From Chloroflexota bacterium (GTDB taxonomy: Bacteria; Chloroflexota; Anaerolineae; Anaerolineales; UBA4823): DNA of 12,276 nucleotides. The notes beneath the pieces were generated by a model. The model was not told where the DNA came from and ran no database searches. It saw only the letters and a list, made by a program, of their open reading frames with translations. How positions within the stretch are numbered: the stretch's first letter is position 1; every line of letters begins with the position of its first letter. Location: positions 1-12,276 of the forward strand of contig JAAZNS010000316.1 in the NCBI GenBank assembly GCA_012798185.1, read 5' to 3'. Positions 1 to 6,576 of the stretch are shown piece after piece. The position numbers and the translations under genes are program-made.

Positions 1-329
1 CCATTTCAGCACACGAACATAAAATTATCGAATATGCGCTTGAGAGGTTGGAAGAAATTCCTGGCGTAAGGGTTTTTGGTCCACCAGCAAAATATAAGGG
101 TGGTGTAGCTTCATTCACGCTTGAAGGAGTGCACCCTCACGATATCTCTCAAATTTTAGATCATTACGGGATTGCTATTAGAGCTGGGCACCATTGTGCC
201 ATGCCGCTCCATGAGAAATTTAATCTCCCTGCAACTGCCAGAGCGAGTTTTTACCTATATAATGATTTCGCAGAAGTCGATAGCTTGGTTGAGGGGATTT
301 ATCATGTGAAAGAAGCTTTTAATTCGTAG
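1..329 (+). CDS. sufS: Cysteine desulfurase SufS, C-terminal fragment
   Basis: This is the last ~109 residues of a SufS-type (group II) cysteine desulfurase, cut by the left window edge; the frame is open from base 3. SufS is a PLP enzyme that takes sulfur from L-cysteine as a persulfide on a catalytic Cys and hands it to a scaffold for Fe-S cluster assembly. The diagnostic segment is visible: IRAGHHCAMPLHEKF carries the catalytic Cys inside the RxGHHCAxP context typical of SufS/CsdA, followed by the ARASFYLYN strand and a final helix. The PLP lysine lies outside the window. The gene is followed after 37 bp of A-rich sequence by the scaffold gene, the usual SUF order in Gram-positive-like bacteria and Chloroflexota. 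The family assignment is very secure; the internal ATG at 48 is not a real start. Confidence 0.95.
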   Translation, partial: ISAHEHKIIEYALERLEEIPGVRVFGPPAKYKGGVASFTLEGVHPHDISQILDHYGIAIRAGHHCAMPLHEKFNLPATARASFYLYNDFAEVDSLVEGIYHVKEAFNS

Positions 330-366
330 TGGTATGTAAAAAAAAATAAAAAAGTAGAAAACGATT

Positions 367-765
367 ATGGATGATCTTTATCGCGAAATAATTATTGATC
401 GATATAAAAACCCCCAATTTCGTGGACAGTTAGACCCTCATGACTATAGTTTCGAGGACGAAAATCCGCTTTGTGGCGATCAGCTTCGCATCGATGTTGT
501 CGTCGATGAGAATAATCGAATTGTGAAATCGCTATTTTCCGGACACGGATGTGCTATATCGCAGGCATCGGCTGATTTATTAATGGAAAATATTCAAGGA
601 AAAACAATTGATGAAGTAAAACAAATGACTAAACAGGATATTCTGGATTTGCTTGGTATCGAATTGGGACCGGTTAGATTAAAATGTGCGCTGTTGTCTT
701 TAAAAGTATTGAAAGCTGGGGTTTACGGGTTGGGTGAAGCGTCGGATGATTTAGTTGAGGAGTAA
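367..765 (+). CDS. sufU: SufU/IscU-type Fe-S cluster scaffold or sulfur acceptor
   Basis: A 132-residue NifU_N-family protein that receives sulfur from SufS for Fe-S cluster assembly. The three conserved ligand cysteines are visible: C36 in NPLCGDQL (with D38, the usual metal-ligand Asp), C62 in GHGCAISQAS and C107 in RLKCALLSL. The start fits family length: MDDLYREIIIDRYKNP matches the normal N-terminus. SufU proteins such as that of Bacillus subtilis carry a roughly 17-20 residue insertion between the second and third Cys. Here the spacing is 45 residues, close to IscU, so the insertion seems absent. The residue before the third Cys is Lys, as in SufU, not the His of IscU. The protein therefore mixes features of both, and SufU is chosen because of the SufS neighbour. 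The Shine-Dalgarno is weak, and the gene is probably co-transcribed with sufS and the downstream Rieske gene. Confidence 0.9.
   Translation: MDDLYREIIIDRYKNPQFRGQLDPHDYSFEDENPLCGDQLRIDVVVDENNRIVKSLFSGHGCAISQASADLLMENIQGKTIDEVKQMTKQDILDLLGIELGPVRLKCALLSLKVLKAGVYGLGEASDDLVEE
757..762 (+). promoter_or_regulatory. Ribosome binding site deciding the GTG start of the Rieske gene
   Basis: GAGGAG lies inside the last codons of the scaffold gene, 8 bases before GTG at 771. It supports the non-ATG start and translational coupling. The ATG at 766 is too close and in another frame. Confidence 0.6.
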
Positions 766-770
766 ATGGT

Positions 771-1124
771 GTGGTGGAAAAATCGAGACCGCATGAAGAT
801 GAAACTTACACATTCGTCCCAATAATTCCCTATGATCAATTGGGTGTTGGAGAAAGGTTATTTATTGAAATCGATAACCAGCCGATTGTATTATTGAAAA
901 TTGAAGGTGATGTATTTGCAATTGCTGATAAATGTTCCCACGACGATGGCCCTTTGGGCGATGGAGAAGTAAATGATCACATTATCAAATGTCCCAGGCA
1001 TGGGGCAACCTTTGATATAAGGACTGGAAAAGCGCTAAGTTTGCCAGCAATTGTTGCCATCCATGCATTTCCAATAAAAATTATCGATGGGGTAATTAAT
1101 ATTGGTATAAACAAGCGGGGTTAA
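771..1124 (+). CDS. Rieske-type [2Fe-2S] ferredoxin
   Basis: A 117-residue single-domain Rieske protein, probably a soluble electron carrier. The 2Fe-2S ligands are visible as C55-S-H57 and C74-PR-H77 (CSHDDGPLGDGE and KCPRHGATFDIRTG), the standard CxH/CxxH pair. It resembles the ferredoxin components of ring-hydroxylating dioxygenases and NirD-like proteins, but no oxygenase is present. Such genes are often found at the end of suf operons, suggesting a role linked to Fe-S assembly or redox supply. I choose the GTG start at 771 because GAGGAG at 757-762 gives good spacing; the ATG at 766 is out of frame. A second GTG at 774 is possible. The gene starts 5 bp after the scaffold stop and its TAA interlocks with the stop of the convergent methyltransferase. 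Confidence 0.88.
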   Translation: MVEKSRPHEDETYTFVPIIPYDQLGVGERLFIEIDNQPIVLLKIEGDVFAIADKCSHDDGPLGDGEVNDHIIKCPRHGATFDIRTGKALSLPAIVAIHAFPIKIIDGVINIGINKRG

Positions 1125-1903
1125 AAACAGGATTTATTGACTTTTCCCCAAGCGTAAAAAGTTGGTACATATAATACTCTGGTTTGATCTTTCCAGGATT
1201 GATTATCCAATTGTTGTAATGATCGAAGATATTCTATATTGATTGGATCGGGATAATTATTAAGAAGATCTAAATCAGAAACCAACACATTTGATTCAAG
1301 AGAGACATCGGATTCTTCATAGATAGACCATTGTGCACCAAGAATACCGCAAGTGATCTCAATCATTCCAGATTTAATGAATAAGGATTTTAATGTTCGA
1401 CCGATAAACGGATTAGCTCCCTGATGAATTAATGATTGAATTTGTGCTTTTCCTATTTCGTTTAATTCAAACGGATAATCGATTCTCCCGCCATAGTCCG
1501 GTTCTGCAAAGGCAATAATCCACCCTCCTGGTTTGGTAATACGCACCATCTCATCGATGATATGATCGGTATTTTTTGTCCATAATAACAGATAATGACA
1601 AAAACAAATATCGAAAGTTGAAGAATCAAATGGAGTTTGGTAAGCATCTGCCTGAGTGAGTACGATTGCTGGATTTATTGACTCTCCAAATTTCAATGGT
1701 TCAAATTCAATATCTAAACCGATGATAAAAGGGAAATTGTGGGAGGATAATTCTTCTAAAATTGCCCCAGTCCCACAACCAAATTCAATAATTTTTTGCG
1801 CACCCTTGAACCAGGGAAATGAATAAACCAGATGGCGGAGTTCTTGTGTCCATCTGGCTTGTTGTTGATAGCGCTGATGCCATTCAGCGATGGAAAGAGA
1901 CAT
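1121..1903 (-). CDS. Class I SAM-dependent methyltransferase (methyltransf_11-like)
   Basis: A 260-residue Rossmann-fold methyltransferase; the substrate cannot be told from sequence. Motif I is clear near residues 37-47 (IIEFGCGTGAI), followed by an acidic strand end (GLDIEFEPL, about 62-70) that should bind the SAM ribose, then DAYQTPFDSSTFD (motif II region) and KPGGWIIAFAEPD (motif III region). The C-terminal third (about 150-260) is an unassigned cap or substrate-binding region. The start is ATG at 1903; a GTG two codons upstream (1909) directly follows the stop of the preceding gene and is also possible. It is the last gene of the minus-strand operon after the degenerate radical SAM gene (6 bp gap), so it may tailor the same substrate. 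The alternative is a generic small-molecule methyltransferase that happens to share the transcript. Confidence 0.85.
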   Translation of the reverse strand: MSLSIAEWHQRYQQQARWTQELRHLVYSFPWFKGAQKIIEFGCGTGAILEELSSHNFPFIIGLDIEFEPLKFGESINPAIVLTQADAYQTPFDSSTFDICFCHYLLLWTKNTDHIIDEMVRITKPGGWIIAFAEPDYGGRIDYPFELNEIGKAQIQSLIHQGANPFIGRTLKSLFIKSGMIEITCGILGAQWSIYEESDVSLESNVLVSDLDLLNNYPDPINIEYLRSLQQLDNQSWKDQTRVLYVPTFYAWGKVNKSCF

Positions 1904-1909
1904 ATTCAC

Positions 1910-3061
1910 TCAAGATAGCGCACACCAAATTTTCTCCCAGGAGTCAGTTAAAAAATTCCCCAGAACCTGAGGGAAACCTTGCGCAGCCAAAACATCTCCA
2001 TCGGGCTCTAAATAAAGCCATGCATGCCCCGCCCCGTGCGGAATTTCATGGTTTTCCAATTCCACGGTTATTGGATTCAACGATGAATATGGTACTGGAA
2101 GATCCCATACTAGTTCAATTTGCAATTGTGCTGCCCTGTCTCTTGCTTCAGATAGAATGTCCTTAGGTATTTCTGGGGCAGCGCTCAGCGATACAGCCGG
2201 AACATGCATATCGCATAATTGGTTGAGAACCGATGTGGCATCCATATGTACAGAAGAAATGGTAAGGTGAACTGCAACAAACACATCTTCGCTAATTACG
2301 TTTCGTAATGCTTCCCAGCTGGATTGTTTTTTAGGTTGAAGGACGAAAAGAATATGATCTAGACCTGTTTGTAATAGCGAATTGAGATATACTTGGTCAA
2401 TAAACTTCATTCCGTCTGTGCATAAGCCACTTATCTGGCCGTTATTTTCAGCATGTGTAATTAAATCAACCAAATCGTTGCGTAAGGTTGGTTCGCCTCC
2501 GGTAAATAGTATGTGGGGAATGCCTATCTGCCAGGCTTTATCGATTATTTGACCCCATTCATCTATGGTAAGTTCTCGGTCAACCCGTTTAACAGGTGCC
2601 AGAGAGGGATTAGCTTCGGGTGGAAGTTGGTATGTGATGGCACAGTCAAGGCGGTAGGGAGCAGTTATTTTCTTTGAATAGGGTGTTTCCCGTTCGAAAT
2701 CTAGAAATATTACTGGGTCCAGGTCGGGAGTGTGGATCAGGTTATTAATCCTATCGACAAATTCCTGATAATCGGATAATGCCTGAGCCTTGTCGATGCG
2801 ATATCGATTAGATATAATCTGAGCTGCTTCTTGAGGCTGGGAATTTTTTATCAGGTGATAAGCATATTCAGTGGCAGTTTGGTTAAGGTGTAACACCGTT
2901 GATGCATTAATCATGAGTATACTATTACCATCAGGGTCGATACGCAGATGCAAGCGATAATTACGAGGATCTTCTTGCGGTGATTGATAATGATACATGC
3001 CTGCGGGCAGTTTTTCAACAGGTTTGAACATGTTTTTTATGTTTAAAATCAGATTACTCAT
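1910..3061 (-). CDS. Degenerate radical SAM paralogue lacking all Fe-S cysteines, with PqqD-like N-terminal domain
   Basis: A 383-residue paralogue of the radical SAM/SPASM enzyme encoded just upstream. It aligns without a gap over the core: both have the APYR segment, a Thr-Tyr pair, then 20 residues to the next shared Glu-Leu. The CxxxCxxC cysteines become Leu146, Ala150 and Ser153. The SAM-binding TGGEPTLR stretch (187-194) is kept. The C-terminus ends with LEPDGDVL...EKIWCALS, exactly where the paralogue goes on into its last four SPASM cysteines. The first SPASM cysteines are also replaced (Tyr350, Ala360). Residues ~45-110 resemble a PqqD-like peptide-binding domain (TVLHLNQTATEYAY). 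The reading frame is intact, which argues for a functional pseudoenzyme, perhaps a substrate-binding partner, not decay. ATG at 3061 is chosen because GAGAGG lies 6 bases upstream; a TTG at 3088 directly follows the previous stop but lacks this signal. Confidence 0.85.
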   Translation of the reverse strand: MSNLILNIKNMFKPVEKLPAGMYHYQSPQEDPRNYRLHLRIDPDGNSILMINASTVLHLNQTATEYAYHLIKNSQPQEAAQIISNRYRIDKAQALSDYQEFVDRINNLIHTPDLDPVIFLDFERETPYSKKITAPYRLDCAITYQLPPEANPSLAPVKRVDRELTIDEWGQIIDKAWQIGIPHILFTGGEPTLRNDLVDLITHAENNGQISGLCTDGMKFIDQVYLNSLLQTGLDHILFVLQPKKQSSWEALRNVISEDVFVAVHLTISSVHMDATSVLNQLCDMHVPAVSLSAAPEIPKDILSEARDRAAQLQIELVWDLPVPYSSLNPITVELENHEIPHGAGHAWLYLEPDGDVLAAQGFPQVLGNFLTDSWEKIWCALS

Positions 3062-3088
3062 GAAATGCCTCTCGTAGAATATTTTCAA

Positions 3089-4423
3089 TCAAACCAACTC
3101 AAGATTTATTAAGGGGCAACCACCCCCGCATTCAGCTAAAAGTACGCAATTAGTACATTTGGGATGGATGTATTTTCGTTCGCGCAGCCATTTTGCACGT
3201 TCATGCTCCCAAATAGATTTCCATGGATTATTAAGAATATTTCCAAGACTCTCATGAAATGATTGACAAGGAATAACCGATCCATCGGGTTCGATGCACA
3301 TATTATATAAGGCTGCAGTGCAAGCTTTAACGCCCAACTCAAGCTGCATGGGATCAAATTGGCAATATTCAGTTGGGGTATACCAAATCAGGCGCTGTCT
3401 GTGTTGTTCAGTTAATGCTCTTGCCATTTCTAAAAGCTGTGGTAATTCTTTTTCTTCTAAACCAGATCCCACAGTACGTCCTCTTCCAGAATGAATTAGG
3501 GCATTCAAACCTATTGTTGGAACCCCTAAATCAGCAATGAATTGCATGGTTGATGATAGCAATGGACAATTTTGTTTCAGTAATGTGGTATTGGTCATCA
3601 CATACAAGGGAGTATCGAGAACATTTTTTATCCCAGCAACCGTTTGAACCCAGGCGCCTTTGTGATTAACCATTTGGTCATGAATGTCGGCATCATGTGA
3701 TTCGAGTGTAATCTGTATATGATCAAGACCAGCATCGACCAAACGGCTTACAAATTGTGCATCACATAATAATCTCCCATTAGTATTTAAACCAGTAACC
3801 TGACCTTTTTTCTCGGCAAATGAGATTAACTCGGGTAAATCCTTGCGAAGCGTAGGTTCGCCTCCTGTAAAAACAATATGCGGGATGCCGATATCCCAAA
3901 GTTTTGATATTACATTTTTCCATTCCAAAGTTGAAAGTTCATTGCGTAATCTCTGAGGTTGGTTATAGCAATGATGGCAATCATTGTTACACAGATATGT
4001 AACCGCTAAATCCATTCGATATGGAGCAGAAGGTTTTGAAGAAAAGGGTAAAGTAACATCTACATCAAGATCATGAATAGGGCATAAACCAGAAGGGTCA
4101 ATTAATTCAGCAAAGTCATTTTGGAACTGCGCATAGTCAATTTGTGCTTGGGATTTTGTGACTTTAAATATGTGCGTTAGGGTTTTAAGTGCAAGATATT
4201 CAGGCAATTTTTCTAAATAAATATATGCCATAATCGCTGCACTAGGATTTAAATGTAATACTCTATTGGCATTTATAATCAATAAACCATCACCGTTTTC
4301 ATCCAGGCGTAAATGAACATGGCTTGTTCCACCATAATGATTGACATGATAAGAATACAACCCCTTTGATGGTGCCGATAAAAAACTCCGATGGATAAAT
4401 TTTCGGAGAGAATTTTTAATCAA
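3089..4423 (-). CDS. Radical SAM/SPASM peptide-modifying enzyme with N-terminal PqqD-like domain
   Basis: A 444-residue enzyme with three parts. Residues ~45-110 resemble PqqD/RRE domains that bind precursor peptides (RVLHLNPSAAIMAYIYL then a helical tail). Residues ~135-335 are the radical SAM barrel: C145-NND-C149-HH-C152 binds the SAM 4Fe-4S cluster, and FTGGEPTLR (185-193) contacts SAM. Residues ~365-440 are a SPASM domain with C368, C376, C386, C423, C426, C432 and C436 for auxiliary clusters. This architecture is typical of RiPP maturases that form thioether or C-C crosslinks; the reaction here is inferred. I place the start at TTG 4423: GGAAGG sits 5 bases upstream, and the stop of the preceding gene ends 2 bp away. 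The frame is open further up to 4492, but that extension is only the Cys-Ala repeat of the upstream gene read out of frame. Confidence 0.9.
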   Translation of the reverse strand: MIKNSLRKFIHRSFLSAPSKGLYSYHVNHYGGTSHVHLRLDENGDGLLIINANRVLHLNPSAAIMAYIYLEKLPEYLALKTLTHIFKVTKSQAQIDYAQFQNDFAELIDPSGLCPIHDLDVDVTLPFSSKPSAPYRMDLAVTYLCNNDCHHCYNQPQRLRNELSTLEWKNVISKLWDIGIPHIVFTGGEPTLRKDLPELISFAEKKGQVTGLNTNGRLLCDAQFVSRLVDAGLDHIQITLESHDADIHDQMVNHKGAWVQTVAGIKNVLDTPLYVMTNTTLLKQNCPLLSSTMQFIADLGVPTIGLNALIHSGRGRTVGSGLEEKELPQLLEMARALTEQHRQRLIWYTPTEYCQFDPMQLELGVKACTAALYNMCIEPDGSVIPCQSFHESLGNILNNPWKSIWEHERAKWLRERKYIHPKCTNCVLLAECGGGCPLINLELV

Positions 4424-4425
4424 GT

Positions 4426-4497
4426 TTACCTTCCGCCACCCGCGCAGGCACAAGCACAACCAGCACAGGCGCAAGCACAAGCGCAAGCACAACCGCC
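4426..4497 (-). repeat. Cys-Ala dipeptide repeat encoding region, (CA)5-G-(CA)3-GGGR
   Basis: This is the 3' end of the DUF2207-like gene. It encodes eight Cys-Ala units split 5+3 by one Gly and ending GGGR. The codons vary: Cys uses both TGT and TGC, and Ala uses GCT, GCC and GCG. The periodicity is therefore kept in protein more strictly than in DNA. The last codons (GGA AGG before TAA) also form the ribosome binding site of the next gene. Confidence 0.9.
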
Positions 4498-6099
4498 GCT
4501 GCTACCACCGCTTCTTCCGCTATAGCTTCTACTGCTAGTCGAAACGGGGATTGGATTGGTCTTGCTTGTAATTTTACTAGTGAAATCAGATACATTTCCA
4601 ATTACATTACCTGATACACTTTGCACACCCTTAACGATTGAGGCTGCAAAATCAGACCCTGGCAAATGAGGCAGTGATAGACTTCCACCCGATGGGATAT
4701 GAGATGCGGGGAATGCGGTTGTTGCAGGCCTGGAAAATGTTGGATCATAACGCCCCCACCATGTTGGGACGAATACCGGACCGGTGCGAAAAACATCCTG
4801 TGTTTTTCGCTCATAATCACGATCGAGCATAGTCCATTCCATGACTTCATCGTATTTTTGGCTTTTAACTTCAGGCGTTTCAGCAGCTTCTACTTGAGCC
4901 CAAGCGCGTTTCACGATATCACGATAATATGCGATGGTTTCCTTGCGGCTGAACCCTTTCATCTTCAAAGAAACGCTTTTAACCAAATTGATCATCATGT
5001 CTTGCAGGGCTTTTTTGCGGTCTTCGGGTTTTTCTAATTTAAAAGCCGATAAAAATTCCTCCTCGTAGGTATTCAAACCTTCGGGCTTTGGTTCAATTAT
5101 TTCTAATTTGAGCGGATCACGAGTGATTACTTTTGCTGCTCCTTTTTTAATAACCGCAAAAAGGATCATGGTCATGATTTTATCGAGCGGTTCTTCTAAG
5201 AGAGTAGCAGATTCAATAGCAGTTAATCCTCGTTTAATACCATGTCCTTCGATGGAAACTTTTGGGGGAAAATATTTTAATTTTCGTTTTTGATTTCCTA
5301 TATACGATAATATTGGGATTCCCAATATAAAACCACCCACGCCACAACACATGGTATAAACCGCAATGGTTTCACCGGATAAACCTAATACTTCGAAAAT
5401 GCTAGGGTTTTTTACAGCCGAATCTGGCACGTATGATTTTGGAAAAGATGCACCGAAAATGTATTGTTCACTGGCACTGGCATTAGGATTATTCCAGGTA
5501 TAAGTAATCCTGCCTCGATCATCAAATCCTGTTAATGGCGTACTTTCCCAACCTGAAGGCGCTTCATGCCAGCGGGGTTCGTCTGGTTGAACACCAGAAG
5601 GGAAATGATATATTACGGTGATATTCGAACTACCATTAACAAACGAAGAATCAAACCAGGTAGGAGAAAATGCAGCACTCGCATAAGTACTGTCTGAAGA
5701 ATCTATTCGTAATACATTTGTTACATTGCCAATATAGATGTGGACTTTACCCGTTTTCGCAGGTTGAATCGAATAAATTCCCAAACCAATAGCAATTCCA
5801 GGATCGACATAGGGGGATTTTGAAATATCATTCACCGGATTACCATTGACATCGGCTAATACCGAAGAAAGATCATAATTCGAATTTGGTACACCCACAT
5901 CAATGTAATCGATAGGTGAAGCGTAAGCTCCGTTTAGAAACGTAAATTCATAATCAATTGCGACACTACCATCTTCTTTCCAATAAACATTTACCACTTC
6001 ATCGGGTACGCTAAATGAATAAGTCTGCGCATATGCTGCTGAAGGCAATAGAAGACAAATTAATAAAATAATTAGTAGCGAAAATGCTGGTTTCGTCAT
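4426..6099 (-). CDS. DUF2207-like membrane protein with Cys-Ala repeat C-terminus
   Basis: A 557-residue protein of unknown function. Residues 1-24 form a signal peptide ending in AYA. Residues ~25-230 are a beta-rich extracytoplasmic region of DUF2207 type. A single membrane segment spans ~244-268 and is followed by KRKLK, so the rest should be cytoplasmic. Residues ~270-440 are a helical region (LTAIESATLLEEPLDKIM) like the cytoplasmic part of DUF2207 proteins, which often have more membrane helices than this. A low-complexity Pro/Ser/Gly linker (~440-534) leads to the tail, residues 535-557: GG-(CA)5-G-(CA)3-GGGR, with eight cysteines. Family members more often end in Gly/Ser-rich tails. 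The next gene is a radical SAM/SPASM enzyme with a PqqD-like domain, so this tail is a candidate modification target. Start ATG 6099 has GGAG 6 bases upstream; the TTG at 6111 is less likely. Confidence 0.8.
   Translation of the reverse strand: MTKPAFSLLIILLICLLLPSAAYAQTYSFSVPDEVVNVYWKEDGSVAIDYEFTFLNGAYASPIDYIDVGVPNSNYDLSSVLADVNGNPVNDISKSPYVDPGIAIGLGIYSIQPAKTGKVHIYIGNVTNVLRIDSSDSTYASAAFSPTWFDSSFVNGSSNITVIYHFPSGVQPDEPRWHEAPSGWESTPLTGFDDRGRITYTWNNPNASASEQYIFGASFPKSYVPDSAVKNPSIFEVLGLSGETIAVYTMCCGVGGFILGIPILSYIGNQKRKLKYFPPKVSIEGHGIKRGLTAIESATLLEEPLDKIMTMILFAVIKKGAAKVITRDPLKLEIIEPKPEGLNTYEEEFLSAFKLEKPEDRKKALQDMMINLVKSVSLKMKGFSRKETIAYYRDIVKRAWAQVEAAETPEVKSQKYDEVMEWTMLDRDYERKTQDVFRTGPVFVPTWWGRYDPTFSRPATTAFPASHIPSGGSLSLPHLPGSDFAASIVKGVQSVSGNVIGNVSDFTSKITSKTNPIPVSTSSRSYSGRSGGSSGGCACACACACAGCACACAGGGR
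4429..4434 (-). promoter_or_regulatory. Ribosome binding site deciding the TTG start of the radical SAM gene
   Basis: GGAAGG, the last Gly-Arg codons of the upstream gene, lies 5 bases before TTG at 4423. It decides the start against the long upstream open frame that overlaps the Cys-Ala repeat, and suggests translational coupling of substrate and enzyme. Confidence 0.6.
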
Positions 6100-6111
6100 A
6101 AAATTCTCCAA

Positions 6112-6480
6112 TTACCATTTAGGGTCTTCAGTAAGCTGGTAAGTTGATTTGCAATATGGACAATTTACTACGGGAGCACCGGCAACCATTTGTATATTAT
6201 CCATTGTTAATGATCCTCCACAGGATTTACATTTCATCGATTCGATATTTACATTTGCCGGCAAGTCAACTTTAATTGTTACATTTTGGCTTTCACCAGC
6301 AGTGCCAGGTCTTTGACGTGTCCCAAACCAAATGATAACAAATCCAAAAACGATAGAAATAATGCCAACCAAAATCCACCCGGGAGAACCTTGTGGACTA
6401 AACGCACCCCAAACGAATAGAATACCAAAAAAGATCAATATTGCTGCTGATATATATGCAATGATTTTAATGGCTGACAT
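6112..6480 (-). CDS. Small two-helix membrane protein with C-terminal zinc ribbon
   Basis: A 122-residue protein that I cannot assign to a named family. Two hydrophobic helices are visible at about residues 5-27 and 33-52, joined by a short Gly/Pro-rich turn (SPQGSPGW). An Arg/Gly linker follows, then a compact zinc ribbon: CKSC near residue 83-86 and CPYC near 107-110, a CxxC...CxxC pair with 20 residues between. The ribbon is probably cytoplasmic given the basic residues after helix 2. The ATG has GAGAGG 5 bases upstream. Its TAA lies 12 bp before the ATG of the DUF2207-like gene, and the latter's ribosome binding site overlaps this junction, so the two are likely made together. Possible roles include a partner or assembly factor for the DUF2207 protein; this is inference only. 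Confidence 0.8.
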   Translation of the reverse strand: MSAIKIIAYISAAILIFFGILFVWGAFSPQGSPGWILVGIISIVFGFVIIWFGTRQRPGTAGESQNVTIKVDLPANVNIESMKCKSCGGSLTMDNIQMVAGAPVVNCPYCKSTYQLTEDPKW

Positions 6481-6576
6481 AATTGCCTCTCAATCTATAA
6501 TCATCTCATCATTTTGGGGTAGAGTTATACATGCTTTATATCTTGGGTTAGCATTCCGTTTATATCGAATATGTTA

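Noticed and set aside
1819..2166. 115-residue plus-strand open frame
   Set aside because: It is the antisense shadow of the methyltransferase and degenerate radical SAM genes, which have clear family motifs.
1910..3061. Calling the degenerate radical SAM gene a pseudogene
   Set aside because: The frame is intact, the core is collinear with its paralogue, the start is well placed, and the PqqD-like and GGEP regions are kept.
4424..4492. N-terminal extension of the radical SAM gene rich in Cys and Leu
   Set aside because: It is the Cys-Ala repeat of the upstream gene read in another frame; a ribosome binding site and TTG start lie at its end.
4438..4494. Short tandem repeat resembling a CRISPR or microsatellite
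   Set aside because: The CACAAGCG-like units are codons of the Cys-Ala tail; there are no spacers and the units vary synonymously.
4638..5037. Two plus-strand open frames opposite the DUF2207-like gene
   Set aside because: They have no recognisable motifs or ribosome sites and oppose a gene with signal peptide and domain structure.
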